Of a DNA stretch of 64,000 bases, positions 8,416 through 17,061 are shown one piece after another. The number at the start of each line of letters is the position of its first letter. Position 1 is the stretch's first letter. The notes beneath the pieces were generated by a model. It was given only the letters and a program-made list of their open reading frames with translations. It had not been told where the DNA came from and did not search any database. The translations under genes and the position numbers were made by a program. The DNA is from an uncultured Rickettsiales bacterium (GTDB lineage Bacteria; Pseudomonadota; Alphaproteobacteria; Micavibrionales; GCA-2720935): NCBI GenBank assembly GCA_950054255.1, contig CATLOR010000001.1:965589-1029588 (forward strand), read 5' to 3'.

Positions 8416-9282
8416 TTATGTTGCGATGGTTGGTACATTTTGTGTTGCTTCTTCAACCTCTTGGAAGGTTGGAAGAACATCATGTGTTAAAATCTTACGC
8501 GCAAATTCAACAGCTACCTGTGGAGCAACACCTTGTAAGAAAGCAAGAATACCAACTTTCATACATTTATAATATTTAACATCAGCTTCACCGCGGGCTG
8601 AAATCGCATTGGCCATCGGCGCAACAAATCCGTAAGAAATCCAAACCCCTAAGAATGTACCAACTAAGGCACCCCCAATAAGTTTACCGAGAACTTCCGG
8701 TGGTTCTGTAATAGATCCCATTGTTTTAATAACACCTAGAACGGCCGCGACAATCCCGAGTGCGGGCATCCCATCAGCCATTGTTTGTACAGCGTGGCTA
8801 GAATGACCTTTTTCTTCGACCATTGTATCAATTTCTTCATCCATGAGGGCTTCCATTTCATGAGGGTTTTCACAGCCTAAAGAAATAATACGTAAGTAAT
8901 CACATAAGAAAGTAACAGCGTGATGGTTTTCTGCAAATTTAGGGAATGCTTTAAAAATTTCACTATCTTCAGGTGCCTCAATGTGAGCTTCTAAAGCCAA
9001 GAATCCTTTTGTTCTAGCAAGTTTAAAGACCGTATAGAGTAGGCTGAGCATCTCAAGATAATCTTCTTTTTGGTAAGGCTGACCTTTGAAAATATCTTTC
9101 ATGTCGTGAAGTGAGTGTTTGATTAGATCAACAGGGTTAGCGATCATGTACGCACCAATTGCGGCGCCGACAATAATAACAACTTCAAAAGGTTGCCATA
9201 AAACGCCGAGCTTACCACCCATAGCCATATATCCACCGATAACACAAAGGGGAACAAGTATGAAACCTAATATTCTAACCAT
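8416..9282 (-). CDS. motA: Flagellar motor stator protein MotA
   Basis: A 288-residue inner-membrane stator subunit with four membrane helices: two near the N-terminus (about 4-20 and 30-50) and two near 170-220 (GMPALGIVAAVLGVIKTMG and GALVGTFLGVWISYGFV). The large cytoplasmic loop between them contacts the FliG rotor ring. Pro in ADGMPALG corresponds to the conserved stator proline. The gene is first in the motAB operon, with 143 bases of AT-rich sequence upstream that include short hairpins. Confidence 0.95.
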   Translation of the reverse strand: MVRILGFILVPLCVIGGYMAMGGKLGVLWQPFEVVIIVGAAIGAYMIANPVDLIKHSLHDMKDIFKGQPYQKEDYLEMLSLLYTVFKLARTKGFLALEAHIEAPEDSEIFKAFPKFAENHHAVTFLCDYLRIISLGCENPHEMEALMDEEIDTMVEEKGHSSHAVQTMADGMPALGIVAAVLGVIKTMGSITEPPEVLGKLIGGALVGTFLGVWISYGFVAPMANAISARGEADVKYYKCMKVGILAFLQGVAPQVAVEFARKILTHDVLPTFQEVEEATQNVPTIAT

Positions 9283-9425
9283 AGTCTACGATTCACTCTA
9301 CTCTCGTTATTAAATGCCAGTTCTTGGCGATATAGTTATTTGAAATAGTTTTAGATGTCCTTCATGGACGGGATTTATACAGTTTACCATTTCTAAGCGT
9401 AATAATACACATTTAATCTTACACT

Positions 9426-10628
9426 TTATTTTATTACTTTTACCTTAAATGATTTTCCAGAAAGTATGTTTAAAATTTCTTTTACGTGTTTTTCGCCTCT
9501 GGTTTCAACGGTAATATCTAGATGGGCATGTTTTATAGGAAGCCGTTTAAAGAGGCGGTCATGCTTTACTTCGACGATATTTAGGTTAAGTTCAGCTAAG
9601 GCTTTGCTGATTAATGCTAGAAAACCTGGGCGGTCATCACTTTCAAAGCGTAATGTCGCATAAAGGTCATCTTTAATCATGCCTCTAGTTAGAATTGTTG
9701 TTAAAAGGCTTTGGTCAATATTCCCACCGCAAACAATGAGGCATACTTTTTTGTTTTTAAATGATTTTTTATACTCTATGAGAGCTGCAAGTGAAGCAGC
9801 AGCAGCGCCTTCAGTAACAATTTTTTCTAAATTTATAAAATCATAAATGGCCTGTTCAATGGTTTCTTCTTTCACGCATAAAATATCATCGACAAGGGCG
9901 TCTATGTATTTTTTTGTGCGCTGAGCAGGATATTTGACGGTAATACCTTCTGCGATTGAAAAGTCATTAAAAACTTCTTCTTTCTTGTGGAATGGATTGT
10001 AAAAAGAAGGGCAGGCTTCCGTTTGTACGCCAATGATTTTTGTTTTCTTGCTTAATTCTTTAATCGCAATAGAGATTCCAGAAATCAAGCCTCCGCCGCC
10101 AATTGGGACAACAATATAATCAAAGTCTTGGATGTCTTCTATGATTTCTAAGGCAATTGTGCCTTGCCCGGCAATGATATCATCATCATCAAAGGGATGT
10201 ATGAGTGTTTTATTCTCTTGTTTTGCTTTTTCAAGGCAAATCGCTTGGGCTTGTGTGAAATCATCTCCCTCTAAAACAACCTCAGCACCATATTTGCGTG
10301 TGTTTTCTATTTTTTTTGCAGGTGTTCCTTTAGGCATTACTATGGTGGCGGGGATATTCATTTCTTTTGCGTGATAAGCAACACCTTGGGCATGATTACC
10401 CGCAGAGCAGGCGATAACGCCTTGTTTTTTTTGTTCATCAGAAAGTGATGCGATTTTGTTGAGCGCGCCTCTTGCTTTAAATGATCCTGTTGTTTGTAAG
10501 TTCTCTAATTTTAAATAAATCTGACAGCCAAGCGCCTGAGATAAACTATAGGCATAGACTAAAGGTGTTCGAATAAGCTTTTGATCTATTATTTTTTGTG
10601 CATTTTTGATATCTTCCAACGTGGTCAT
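9426..10628 (-). CDS. ilvA: Threonine ammonia-lyase (threonine dehydratase)
   Basis: A 400-residue PLP enzyme that deaminates threonine to 2-oxobutanoate, the first step of isoleucine synthesis or threonine catabolism. The PLP lysine is Lys51 in TGSFKARGA. The phosphate-binding glycine loop VPIGGGGLISG is near residue 175, and a single C-terminal ACT domain (about 325-400) suggests allosteric control. The short form with one ACT domain resembles biosynthetic-type enzymes of many alphaproteobacteria, though a catabolic role cannot be excluded. A strong AAGGAGG site precedes the start. It is divergent from the acyl-CoA dehydrogenase gene with 46 bases between the starts. Confidence 0.93.
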   Translation of the reverse strand: MTTLEDIKNAQKIIDQKLIRTPLVYAYSLSQALGCQIYLKLENLQTTGSFKARGALNKIASLSDEQKKQGVIACSAGNHAQGVAYHAKEMNIPATIVMPKGTPAKKIENTRKYGAEVVLEGDDFTQAQAICLEKAKQENKTLIHPFDDDDIIAGQGTIALEIIEDIQDFDYIVVPIGGGGLISGISIAIKELSKKTKIIGVQTEACPSFYNPFHKKEEVFNDFSIAEGITVKYPAQRTKKYIDALVDDILCVKEETIEQAIYDFINLEKIVTEGAAAASLAALIEYKKSFKNKKVCLIVCGGNIDQSLLTTILTRGMIKDDLYATLRFESDDRPGFLALISKALAELNLNIVEVKHDRLFKRLPIKHAHLDITVETRGEKHVKEILNILSGKSFKVKVIK

Positions 10629-10639
10629 AAAAAACCTCC

Positions 10640-10668
10640 TTGCCTGTCTCTTAAATTAAGCTTACATT
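10640..10668 (+). promoter_or_regulatory. Promoter placing the transcript start on the ATG of the next gene
   Basis: TTGCCT (10640-10645) and TACATT (10663-10668) are 17 bases apart. Six T residues separate the -10 box from the ATG at 10675, so transcription would begin at or beside the start codon. No ribosome site is present. Confidence 0.5.
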
Positions 10669-10674
10669 TTTTTT

Positions 10675-11811
10675 ATGAACTTTACATTAAATGATGATCA
10701 AAAAGCGTTTATAGAAACAGCAAAATCTTTCTCAGATAAAGAATTAAAGCCATTTGCGGGTGAGTGGGACGAAAAATCATATTTCCCTGTTGATACGATA
10801 AAGAAGGCTGCAGAGATGGGGTTTGCAACACTTTACTGTCGTGAAGAACATGGAGGTTTAGGATTGGGGCGTTTGGAATCGGCTTTGATTTTTGAAACGC
10901 TCTCAGCGGGATGTGTTTCAACAGCGGCCTATTTGTCTATTCACAATATGGTGTCATGGGTGATTGATACATTTGGTTCTGATTCTCAAAGATTTTATTG
11001 GCTGCCTCAATTAACAGAAATGAGTGTTTTGGCGAGTTATTGCCTTACAGAGAGTAATTCGGGTTCAGATGCGGCCTCTTTAAAAACAAAGGCCGTTAAG
11101 AGTGGTGACCATTATATTCTCGATGGTTCGAAATGTTTTATTTCTGGAGCCGGTGTTTCTGATGTCTATTTGGTGATGGCGCGCACAAGCGATGATGGCG
11201 CTAATGGTATTAGTGCGTTTATTGTTGAAAAAGAATTCGAAGGCGTTAGTTTCGGCGCTCTTGAAAAGAAAATGGGCTGGAAGAGCCAGCCAACAGCTGT
11301 TGTGAATTTCGATTCAGTAAAAGTTCCTGCGACTCATCTCATTGGACGTGAAGGACAAGGATTTAAGTTTGCGATGCAAGCCCTTGATGGGGGACGTGTT
11401 AATATTGCTTCTTGTTCACTGGGGGGCGCTGCGCGTGCTTTAGAGCAAACGCTTTCTTATATGGCTGAACGTAAACAATTTGGCAAAAGTCTTGATTCTT
11501 TTCAGGCACTTCAATTTCGTTTGGCTGATATGCGCACAGAGCTAGAAGCTGCAAAATTAATGGTCTACAAAGCGGCTCACATGTTGGATATAAATGATCC
11601 TGAAAAAACTTTTTATTGTGCAATGGCAAAGCGTTTTACAACAGATATATGTTCAAAAATTGCTAATGAAGCCTTACAGCTCCATGGTGGCTATGGCTAT
11701 ATTCATGACTATGAGGTTGAGCGATTGGTCAGAGATTTACGAGTTCATCAAATCTTAGAAGGCACTAACGAGATCATGCGTGTCATTGTTTCAAAAAAAA
11801 TGCTCGCTTAA
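10675..11811 (+). CDS. Acyl-CoA dehydrogenase (isobutyryl-CoA dehydrogenase-like)
   Basis: A 378-residue FAD enzyme that introduces the alpha-beta double bond in an acyl-CoA and passes electrons to ETF. It has the N-terminal helical domain, the middle beta domain with SYCLTESNSGSDAASL, and the C-terminal helical domain with LHGGYGYIHDYEVERLVRD. The catalytic base is probably Glu362 in LEGTNEIMR. The EHGGLGLGRLESALIFE and STAAYLSIHNM segments resemble isobutyryl-CoA dehydrogenases. A 3-hydroxyisobutyryl-CoA hydrolase gene about 0.9 kb downstream supports a role in valine breakdown. Substrate is inferred. The mRNA may be leaderless (see findings). Confidence 0.88.
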   Translation: MNFTLNDDQKAFIETAKSFSDKELKPFAGEWDEKSYFPVDTIKKAAEMGFATLYCREEHGGLGLGRLESALIFETLSAGCVSTAAYLSIHNMVSWVIDTFGSDSQRFYWLPQLTEMSVLASYCLTESNSGSDAASLKTKAVKSGDHYILDGSKCFISGAGVSDVYLVMARTSDDGANGISAFIVEKEFEGVSFGALEKKMGWKSQPTAVVNFDSVKVPATHLIGREGQGFKFAMQALDGGRVNIASCSLGGAARALEQTLSYMAERKQFGKSLDSFQALQFRLADMRTELEAAKLMVYKAAHMLDINDPEKTFYCAMAKRFTTDICSKIANEALQLHGGYGYIHDYEVERLVRDLRVHQILEGTNEIMRVIVSKKMLA

Positions 11812-11826
11812 TTTATTAAACGAGCA
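11793..11826 (-). terminator. Intrinsic terminator of the minus-strand gene, embedded in the acyl-CoA dehydrogenase 3' end
   Basis: Read on the minus strand, TGCTCG and CGAGCA pair, and the stem extends through five further pairs (one a T-G wobble) to about 11 bp around a TAAA loop. Eight T residues follow. On the plus strand those T residues are the AAAAAAAA of the last lysine codons of the acyl-CoA dehydrogenase. Confidence 0.8.
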
Positions 11827-11846
11827 TCTTAAAATTGATTGGGGAA

Positions 11847-12641
11847 TTACCAGCGAATTTGCAACTTTCCTAATTTAATAATTTTGGGTCTATATTGCAT
11901 TTTTTCTTCAATAATACGTGTGAATTTATCAAAATTCTCAATATTGTTTTTATCTAAATGACTCGGGTCAACAGCATAGTTATGTTTAGCCATTTCTTGA
12001 TAAAATAGCAGGCGTGCTTTTTCTGCGCGCTCTTTAACACCTTTATCTTCCCTGACAAGGACAGCCCCTTGAAAGGATTCTCTGAAATCACGAGCAGCTT
12101 CTTTCCAGTCTGTCCAAACAGAATGAATTTTTGGGGCGCAAATAGCACTTGTTTTTGCCCATGAATACCCAGCCGCCGAAATTGTTTTTGATGATGGCTT
12201 TAGGATAGCAACTTTTGTTGTGACGATTGGAGCAACAGGATAGCCAATTGTTGATACAGTGTTAAAAACACGGTTCATATGTTTAAATTTTTCGAAAGGA
12301 GCACTAAAAACACCAAGTTCTAAATCAAGAATACGATCACGTGGCCAAGCCGATTGAACAACATAAGATTGTGCATCATTAATGGCTTTTTGGCGGCCAA
12401 AGTTCCCTAAAATCAAATCCCATGTATTGACAAAAAAACTGTGACGCTTTGTGCCACGTTTTCCGACCATTTTTTTGAAGCCAAAAACGATGGGATCGGT
12501 TAATAAATTAGATGTTCTATAGGTTGCTCGGGCAACGAAGTTCAAAGCTCTGCGACGACGGGTTTCTTGAGCGCCAATCACAGTTCTAATCGCGTTTTGA
12601 ACTTTCGTTTCAAACTTACTTGCTTTAATTTCTGTATCCAT
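11847..12641 (-). CDS. Hypothetical protein, basic N-terminal half
   Basis: A 264-residue protein that I do not recognise. The first 100 residues are rich in Arg, Lys and Phe (AQETRRRRALNFVARATYR). The middle has a mildly hydrophobic stretch (TVSTIGYPVAPIVTTKVAIL, about 138-157), and the C-terminus is charged and helical. No clear signal peptide or catalytic motif is visible. It has its own strong terminator and is divergent from the hydrolase gene, so it is a single-gene transcript lying between the two valine-catabolism genes. A membrane-associated role is possible but unproven. Confidence 0.78.
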   Translation of the reverse strand: MDTEIKASKFETKVQNAIRTVIGAQETRRRRALNFVARATYRTSNLLTDPIVFGFKKMVGKRGTKRHSFFVNTWDLILGNFGRQKAINDAQSYVVQSAWPRDRILDLELGVFSAPFEKFKHMNRVFNTVSTIGYPVAPIVTTKVAILKPSSKTISAAGYSWAKTSAICAPKIHSVWTDWKEAARDFRESFQGAVLVREDKGVKERAEKARLLFYQEMAKHNYAVDPSHLDKNNIENFDKFTRIIEEKMQYRPKIIKLGKLQIRW

Positions 12642-12735
12642 ATGTGTATTATTACCATAAGGATTTTTCTATGTCATTATCTTTTTAAGAATTTATTGTT
12701 GATTTTAAGAGGGGTACGGGATTAGGATTTCAGGC

Positions 12736-13779
12736 ATGACAGTTCAAATTTCTAAAGCTCACCATTACGGTATTTTAACACTCGATAAGCCAAAGGCTTT
12801 AAATGCTTTGGATATAGAAATGGTAACAATTATAGCCGATACACTTAAGTTATGGGTCAATGATAAAACAATTGAAGCCGTTATTATTAGAACAGATAAC
12901 CCAAAGTCTTTTTGTGCTGGGGGTGATGTTAAATCTGTTTACTATGATATTGACGCAATGCGTAAAGGGGAGAGTGAGGGTGATTTATTTGCTGATTTCT
13001 TTTTTCAAGAATATTGCATGAATTATCTGATCAGTACGTTTCCAAAACCAATTATATCTTTGATAGATGGTATTTGTATGGGCGGAGGTGTTGGATTATC
13101 TATTCATGGATCGCATAGGATTGTGAGTGATGAGTCTGTGATCGCTATGCCTGAAACAGCGATTGGGCTATTTCCTGATGTTGGTGTTTCTCATATTTTC
13201 TCTAAAGCACCTAATCATGTGGGGCTTTTCTTAGGGTTAACAGGGTATAGAATGGACGCCTGTGATAGTTTATATGCAGGCTTTGCAACGCATATTGGTT
13301 CTAGCGATCAAATAGAACGCTTTTTCCATGCTATAAAAAGAGGAGAAGATTATAAAGATCTTCTCTCAGATTTTTCAACAGAAGCTCAGGAATCGACACT
13401 TAAAAACCATATGAGTGATATTAAAGACGCAATGACGCCTGATACATTTGAAGCGCTTTATAATAATTTGCCTCAAACATCGTTTGGACAACAAATTAAA
13501 AGTGATATTAGTGCAATGTCACCATTGAGTATGGCCGTTACGTTTGAGCATTATTACAAAGCAAAATCTATGTCGATTGAAGATATATTGACAATGGATT
13601 ATCGTCTTTCACAAGGTTGTATGGTGTTTGGTGATTTTTATGAGGGGATAAGGGCTTTATTAATAGATAAAGATAAAAACCCAAAATGGAACCCAGCCTC
13701 AGTTGAGCTGTTAGAAAAAGAAATGGTTAATAAATTTTTTGAAACAGAACCTAAAAAAGGAGATTTAACGTTTCTTTAA
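12736..13779 (+). CDS. 3-hydroxyisobutyryl-CoA hydrolase (enoyl-CoA hydratase fold)
   Basis: A 347-residue crotonase-fold enzyme. The oxyanion-hole segment FCAGGDVKS (about 59-67) and DGICMGGGVGLS (111-122) are followed by PETAIGLFPDVG, with Glu140 and Asp148 spaced as in HIBYL-CoA hydrolases. The C-terminal half has the long helical extension (DILTMDYRLSQGCM) that separates hydrolases from true hydratases. The enzyme releases 3-hydroxyisobutyrate from its CoA ester in valine degradation. The acyl-CoA dehydrogenase gene nearby fits the same pathway. It lacks a clear ribosome site. Confidence 0.87.
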   Translation: MTVQISKAHHYGILTLDKPKALNALDIEMVTIIADTLKLWVNDKTIEAVIIRTDNPKSFCAGGDVKSVYYDIDAMRKGESEGDLFADFFFQEYCMNYLISTFPKPIISLIDGICMGGGVGLSIHGSHRIVSDESVIAMPETAIGLFPDVGVSHIFSKAPNHVGLFLGLTGYRMDACDSLYAGFATHIGSSDQIERFFHAIKRGEDYKDLLSDFSTEAQESTLKNHMSDIKDAMTPDTFEALYNNLPQTSFGQQIKSDISAMSPLSMAVTFEHYYKAKSMSIEDILTMDYRLSQGCMVFGDFYEGIRALLIDKDKNPKWNPASVELLEKEMVNKFFETEPKKGDLTFL

Positions 13780-13788
13780 AAAAAATAA

Positions 13789-13818
13789 TTCACACTTGAT
13801 GGAGAATTTCTGTATGAT
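13789..13818 (+). promoter_or_regulatory. Probable promoter of the LdtR-like regulator
   Basis: TTCACA (13789-13794) and TATGAT (13813-13818) are 18 bases apart. The start point would be near 13825, leaving a leader of about 60 bases before the GTG at 13884. The -10 box lies inside the left arm of an inverted repeat. Confidence 0.5.
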
Positions 13819-13849
13819 ATCTGTGTCAGGACTGATTTTTCTATCATAC
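13812..13849. promoter_or_regulatory. Inverted repeat over the regulator promoter (candidate operator)
   Basis: GTATGATA (13812-13819) and TATCATAC (13842-13849) form a perfect 8-bp inverted repeat with centres 30 bases apart, about three helical turns. The left arm contains the -10 box and the right arm lies in the transcribed leader. This layout suits autorepression by a dimeric MarR-type protein with two contacts, or a leader hairpin. Confidence 0.45.
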
Positions 13850-13883
13850 AACTGTCTTTTGTACTCACTTATGGAGGTTATTA

Positions 13884-14351
13884 GTGTCACAAGCTTATTA
13901 CGAAACAATTCAATTGATTGAACGTTTGCACCGTCGTTTTCTTGACGTGTTAAAGGTCGAGCTTGATCGTAAGCATATCCAAGATGTTAACAACGTCCAA
14001 GCGATGATTTTGTTTAACTTAGGTGACGATGAGATGACTGTGGGAGAGTTAACGATCCGCGGTTATTATTTGGGTTCAAACGTTTCTTATAATGTTAAGA
14101 AAATGGTTGAGAATGGCTATTTAGATCAAGAACGCTCTATTCATGATCGTCGTTCTATTCGCGTAAAGGTCTCTGAAAAAGGGCGTAAATTATGCGATGA
14201 CTTAGACGTGATGTTCCAAGATCATTTAGCAAAACTAAATGCAGCTGGAATTGGTTCTGAGAACTTAGCACGCTTGAATAAAGCGTTAAAAGCACTTGAA
14301 AGCTTTTGGGCTTCTCAATCAAGTTTCCAAATGCCTTCTGACGCATTTTAA
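13884..14351 (+). CDS. MarR-family winged-helix regulator, LdtR-like
   Basis: A 155-residue transcription factor. Dimerisation helices flank a winged helix-turn-helix at about 45-105, including MTVGELTIRGYYLGSNVSYN and the wing segment SIHDRRSIRVKVSEKG. Sequence and length match LdtR of alphaproteobacteria, which controls an L,D-transpeptidase and stress tolerance (family knowledge); no transpeptidase gene is in the window. The start is GTG at 13884, preceded by a strong GGAGG eight bases upstream. Its promoter overlaps an inverted repeat, suggesting autoregulation. The next small gene starts nine bases after its stop. Confidence 0.85.
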   Translation: MSQAYYETIQLIERLHRRFLDVLKVELDRKHIQDVNNVQAMILFNLGDDEMTVGELTIRGYYLGSNVSYNVKKMVENGYLDQERSIHDRRSIRVKVSEKGRKLCDDLDVMFQDHLAKLNAAGIGSENLARLNKALKALESFWASQSSFQMPSDAF

Positions 14352-14360
14352 TCTATCACT

Positions 14361-14567
14361 ATGAATAAGCCAGAAGACCTCCTTAATAATAGAGAAATTA
14401 TTATTGAGATGTTGCCTGTTGGTTCAATTATGCGCGTTAGCGCAATGGATGTGGCAACCTTGACAGAGGTCGTTATCCAAGGCCCTGTAAGAGCTGGAGA
14501 TCATGTATTAAGAGCTAATGTCTTAAAAAGGCTTTCTTATGTTTTAAAAAATAAGGGAGTTCTATGA
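14361..14567 (+). CDS. Small conserved-looking protein between the regulator and glyA
   Basis: A 68-residue soluble protein. A beta-rich core (IIIEMLPVGSIMRVSAMDVATLTEV) and a basic C-terminus (LKRLSYVLKNKG) resemble small uncharacterised alphaproteobacterial proteins found upstream of glyA (possibly the DUF6898 type; from memory, unverified). It lies nine bases after the LdtR-like stop and 62 bases before the glyA start, so one transcript is likely. No function can be stated. Confidence 0.65.
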   Translation: MNKPEDLLNNREIIIEMLPVGSIMRVSAMDVATLTEVVIQGPVRAGDHVLRANVLKRLSYVLKNKGVL

Positions 14568-14629
14568 ACTTTTAGAATCTGTTATAAGTTAGTTATACAT
14601 ACAACAGATTGATGAGAGGAAGGTACCTC

Positions 14630-15937
14630 ATGGGAGCAAAATTGGATAATCATACGACATTTCATAGTGATGATGCATTCTTTGTGAATGATTTACAAAC
14701 AACAGACCCTTTAATTGCACGCGCAATTAAAGATGAAGTGCGTCGCCAACAAACTCAAGTTGAGTTAATTGCTTCAGAAAACATTGTTTCGCAAGCTGTG
14801 CTGGACGCTCAAGGCTCTGTTTTAACGAATAAATATGCAGAAGGATATTCAGGGCGTCGCTATTATGGTGGGTGTGAATATGCTGATATCGCAGAAAGCG
14901 CAGCGATCGAGCGTTTAAAAGATTTATTTGATTGTAAATTTGCAAATGTGCAACCTCATTCTGGTGCTCAGGCGAACCAAGCGGTTATGCTTGCTTTGTT
15001 AAGTCCTGGCGATTGTGTGTTGGGGATGTCACTCTCTGCGGGTGGACATTTAACACATGGTGCAGCTGTCAGCCAATCTGGTAAATGGTTCAAGGCGGTT
15101 CAATATGGTGTCAAAGAATCCGATGGATTGATTGATTATGATGAAGTTGAAAAACTTGCTTTTGAACATAAACCTAAAATGATTATTGCAGGGGCTTCGG
15201 CTTATCCGCGTATTATTGATTGGAAGCGCTTTAGAGCGATTGCAGATAAAATAGGGGCTTATTTAATGGTCGATATGGCTCACTATGCAGGCTTAGTCGC
15301 GGGGGGTGTTTATCCATCTCCATTGCCTTTTGCGGATATTGTCACAAGCACAACGCATAAGACACTTAGAGGACCTCGCGGTGGGATCATTCTTTCTAAC
15401 AATGTTGAATTGGGTAAAAAAATTAATTCAGCTGTTTTTCCTGGTTTGCAGGGTGGCCCTTTAATGCATGTGATTGCAGCTAAGGCGGTGGCTTTTGGTG
15501 AGGCGCTACAGCCTGAGTTTAAAACATATGCGCGTTCAGTCTTAATGAATGCTCGTGCTTTGGCGGAAACATTGAAACAAGGTGGTTTGGGTATCGTTTC
15601 TGGTGGAACAGACTCTCATATGGTTTTGGTTGATTTGCGCCCTGTTGGTTTAACAGGTAATATTGTTGAAGCCGCGTTGGAACGCGCAGGCATGACATGT
15701 AATAAAAACGCTGTACCGTTTGATCCTGAAAGCTATATGGTGACATCTGGTGTGCGTTTGGGAACACCTGCTGGGACAACACGTGGATTTAGAGAAACAG
15801 AGTTTCATTTCATTGGTGAATGTTTGATCGAAGTGGTTGACGGTCTTCGCGAGAATGGAGCAGAGAGGAACGGTGCTGTTGAGCAAGCTGTTCGTCAAAA
15901 GATTGAGGCTTTGTGCCAGAAATTTCCAATCTATTAA
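14630..15937 (+). CDS. glyA: Serine hydroxymethyltransferase
   Basis: A PLP enzyme interconverting serine and glycine while loading tetrahydrofolate with a one-carbon unit. The PLP lysine is Lys244 in [26 protein letters not shown] and [13 protein letters not shown] are family hallmarks. I place the start at the ATG at 14630, not the upstream TTG at 14609, because GAGGAAGG ends six bases before 14630. This gives 435 residues, within the family range. nrdR follows 85 bases downstream, a common alphaproteobacterial order. Confidence 0.95.
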   Translation: MGAKLDNHTTFHSDDAFFVNDLQTTDPLIARAIKDEVRRQQTQVELIASENIVSQAVLDAQGSVLTNKYAEGYSGRRYYGGCEYADIAESAAIERLKDLFDCKFANVQPHSGAQANQAVMLALLSPGDCVLGMSLSAGGHLTHGAAVSQSGKWFKAVQYGVKESDGLIDYDEVEKLAFEHKPKMIIAGASAYPRIIDWKRFRAIADKIGAYLMVDMAHYAGLVAGGVYPSPLPFADIVTSTTHKTLRGPRGGIILSNNVELGKKINSAVFPGLQGGPLMHVIAAKAVAFGEALQPEFKTYARSVLMNARALAETLKQGGLGIVSGGTDSHMVLVDLRPVGLTGNIVEAALERAGMTCNKNAVPFDPESYMVTSGVRLGTPAGTTRGFRETEFHFIGECLIEVVDGLRENGAERNGAVEQAVRQKIEALCQKFPIY

Positions 15938-16022
15938 TAAAAAAGATTGCGGTATTCCACGCATCTTAGTATAACGCTACTACTAAGTTTAGGACTAGAG
16001 AGTAAAGAAGAAAGTTTATACT

Positions 16023-16493
16023 ATGCGGTGCCCTTATTGTGGACATTTAGAAACTCAGGTGAAGGATTCTCGAGCATCAGAAGATAATGCTGCGATCCGT
16101 CGTCGTCGCCATTGCCCAGAATGCAAAGGGCGCTTTACTACGTTTGAGCGTGTTCAATTAAGAGATATCAATGTCTTGAAAAATGATGGCGCAATCGAAC
16201 CATTTGATAGAGATAAGCTTTTTTATTCTATGCATTTACCACTTAGGAAGCGTCCTGTTGAACGCGAAGCTTTAGAAAAAGTTGTGAATGCAATCGTAAG
16301 ACGTTTAGAAACAAGCGGTGATAGCGAAGTTACATCACAAAAAATAGGAGCTTTGGCAATGCAAGCATTGGGTGAGCTAGACCATATTGCATATATCCGT
16401 TACGCCTCTGTTTATAAAGATTTCAAAGAAGTTGATGATTTTAACCAATTTATCGATGAAGTAACCCAAGTAGCAAAAGAAAAAGCATCATGA
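16023..16493 (+). CDS. nrdR: Transcriptional repressor NrdR
   Basis: A 156-residue repressor of ribonucleotide reductase genes. The N-terminal zinc ribbon has Cys3, Cys6, Cys31 and Cys34 (MRCPYCG, HCPECKGRF), followed by the ATP-cone domain (about 48-138) that senses ATP and dATP. It overlaps nusB by four bases (ATGA), so the two are translationally coupled. The glyA-nrdR-nusB order is typical. Confidence 0.95.
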   Translation: MRCPYCGHLETQVKDSRASEDNAAIRRRRHCPECKGRFTTFERVQLRDINVLKNDGAIEPFDRDKLFYSMHLPLRKRPVEREALEKVVNAIVRRLETSGDSEVTSQKIGALAMQALGELDHIAYIRYASVYKDFKEVDDFNQFIDEVTQVAKEKAS

Positions 16494-16948
16494 GTAAAGT
16501 TGTAAAAAGAGGATCTGTAAAAGCCCGTAGGAAAACAGCACGTTTGGCGGCTTCTCAAGCCGTTTATCAAACATTTGTTACAGATAAAGATGCACGTACG
16601 ATTGTTTCTGAATTTTTAACACATTATTTGAATCAAGATGTTGAAGGTGAACCACTGATTACAGCGGATGCTGAAACATTAAGTAAGCTTGTTCAAGGTG
16701 TTGAAGAACGTAAAGATGACTTGAAAGATCTCATACAGCCACATTTGAAGAATCGCGAATTGGAAAACCTAGATGGTTTGTTGCAATCTATGTTGTATGT
16801 TGGGACTTTTGAGTTGCTTGATAATACTGAAACAGATGTCGCAATTTTAATGAATGACTATATTGATGTGGCTAAAGCTTTTTATGATGATAAAGAAGCT
16901 TCTCTTGTAAATGCCGTATTAGACGGTGTCGCAAAATCTATTCGATAA
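16490..16948 (+). CDS. nusB: Transcription antitermination factor NusB
   Basis: A 152-residue all-helical protein that binds boxA RNA with NusE (S10) for rRNA antitermination. The N-terminal RKTARLAASQAVYQTF motif and the C-terminal VAILMNDYIDVAKAFYDDKEASLVNAVLD helices are diagnostic. It starts inside the nrdR stop codon overlap. ribH, often next to nusB, is not adjacent here. Confidence 0.93.
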   Translation: MSKVVKRGSVKARRKTARLAASQAVYQTFVTDKDARTIVSEFLTHYLNQDVEGEPLITADAETLSKLVQGVEERKDDLKDLIQPHLKNRELENLDGLLQSMLYVGTFELLDNTETDVAILMNDYIDVAKAFYDDKEASLVNAVLDGVAKSIR

Positions 16949-17061
16949 AAAAAACATAAAAAAAACATAGAATTTTTCCATTTATTAAACCCCTTTTAAT
17001 CAATTGTGCGTAGAATTGATCAAGTGTTGTTTTCTTTATTAAGTACATTTGGGGGTAATAA

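Noticed and set aside
12699..12736. Leaderless start for the hydrolase gene
   Set aside because: TTGATT is present, but the -10 candidate TTAGGA is poor, so the case is weaker than for the acyl-CoA dehydrogenase and carA.
16999..17020. Inverted repeat ATCAATT / AATTGAT after nusB as a terminator
   Set aside because: The stem is AT-rich and is followed by CAAGTGTTG before any T tract; chance is a sufficient explanation.
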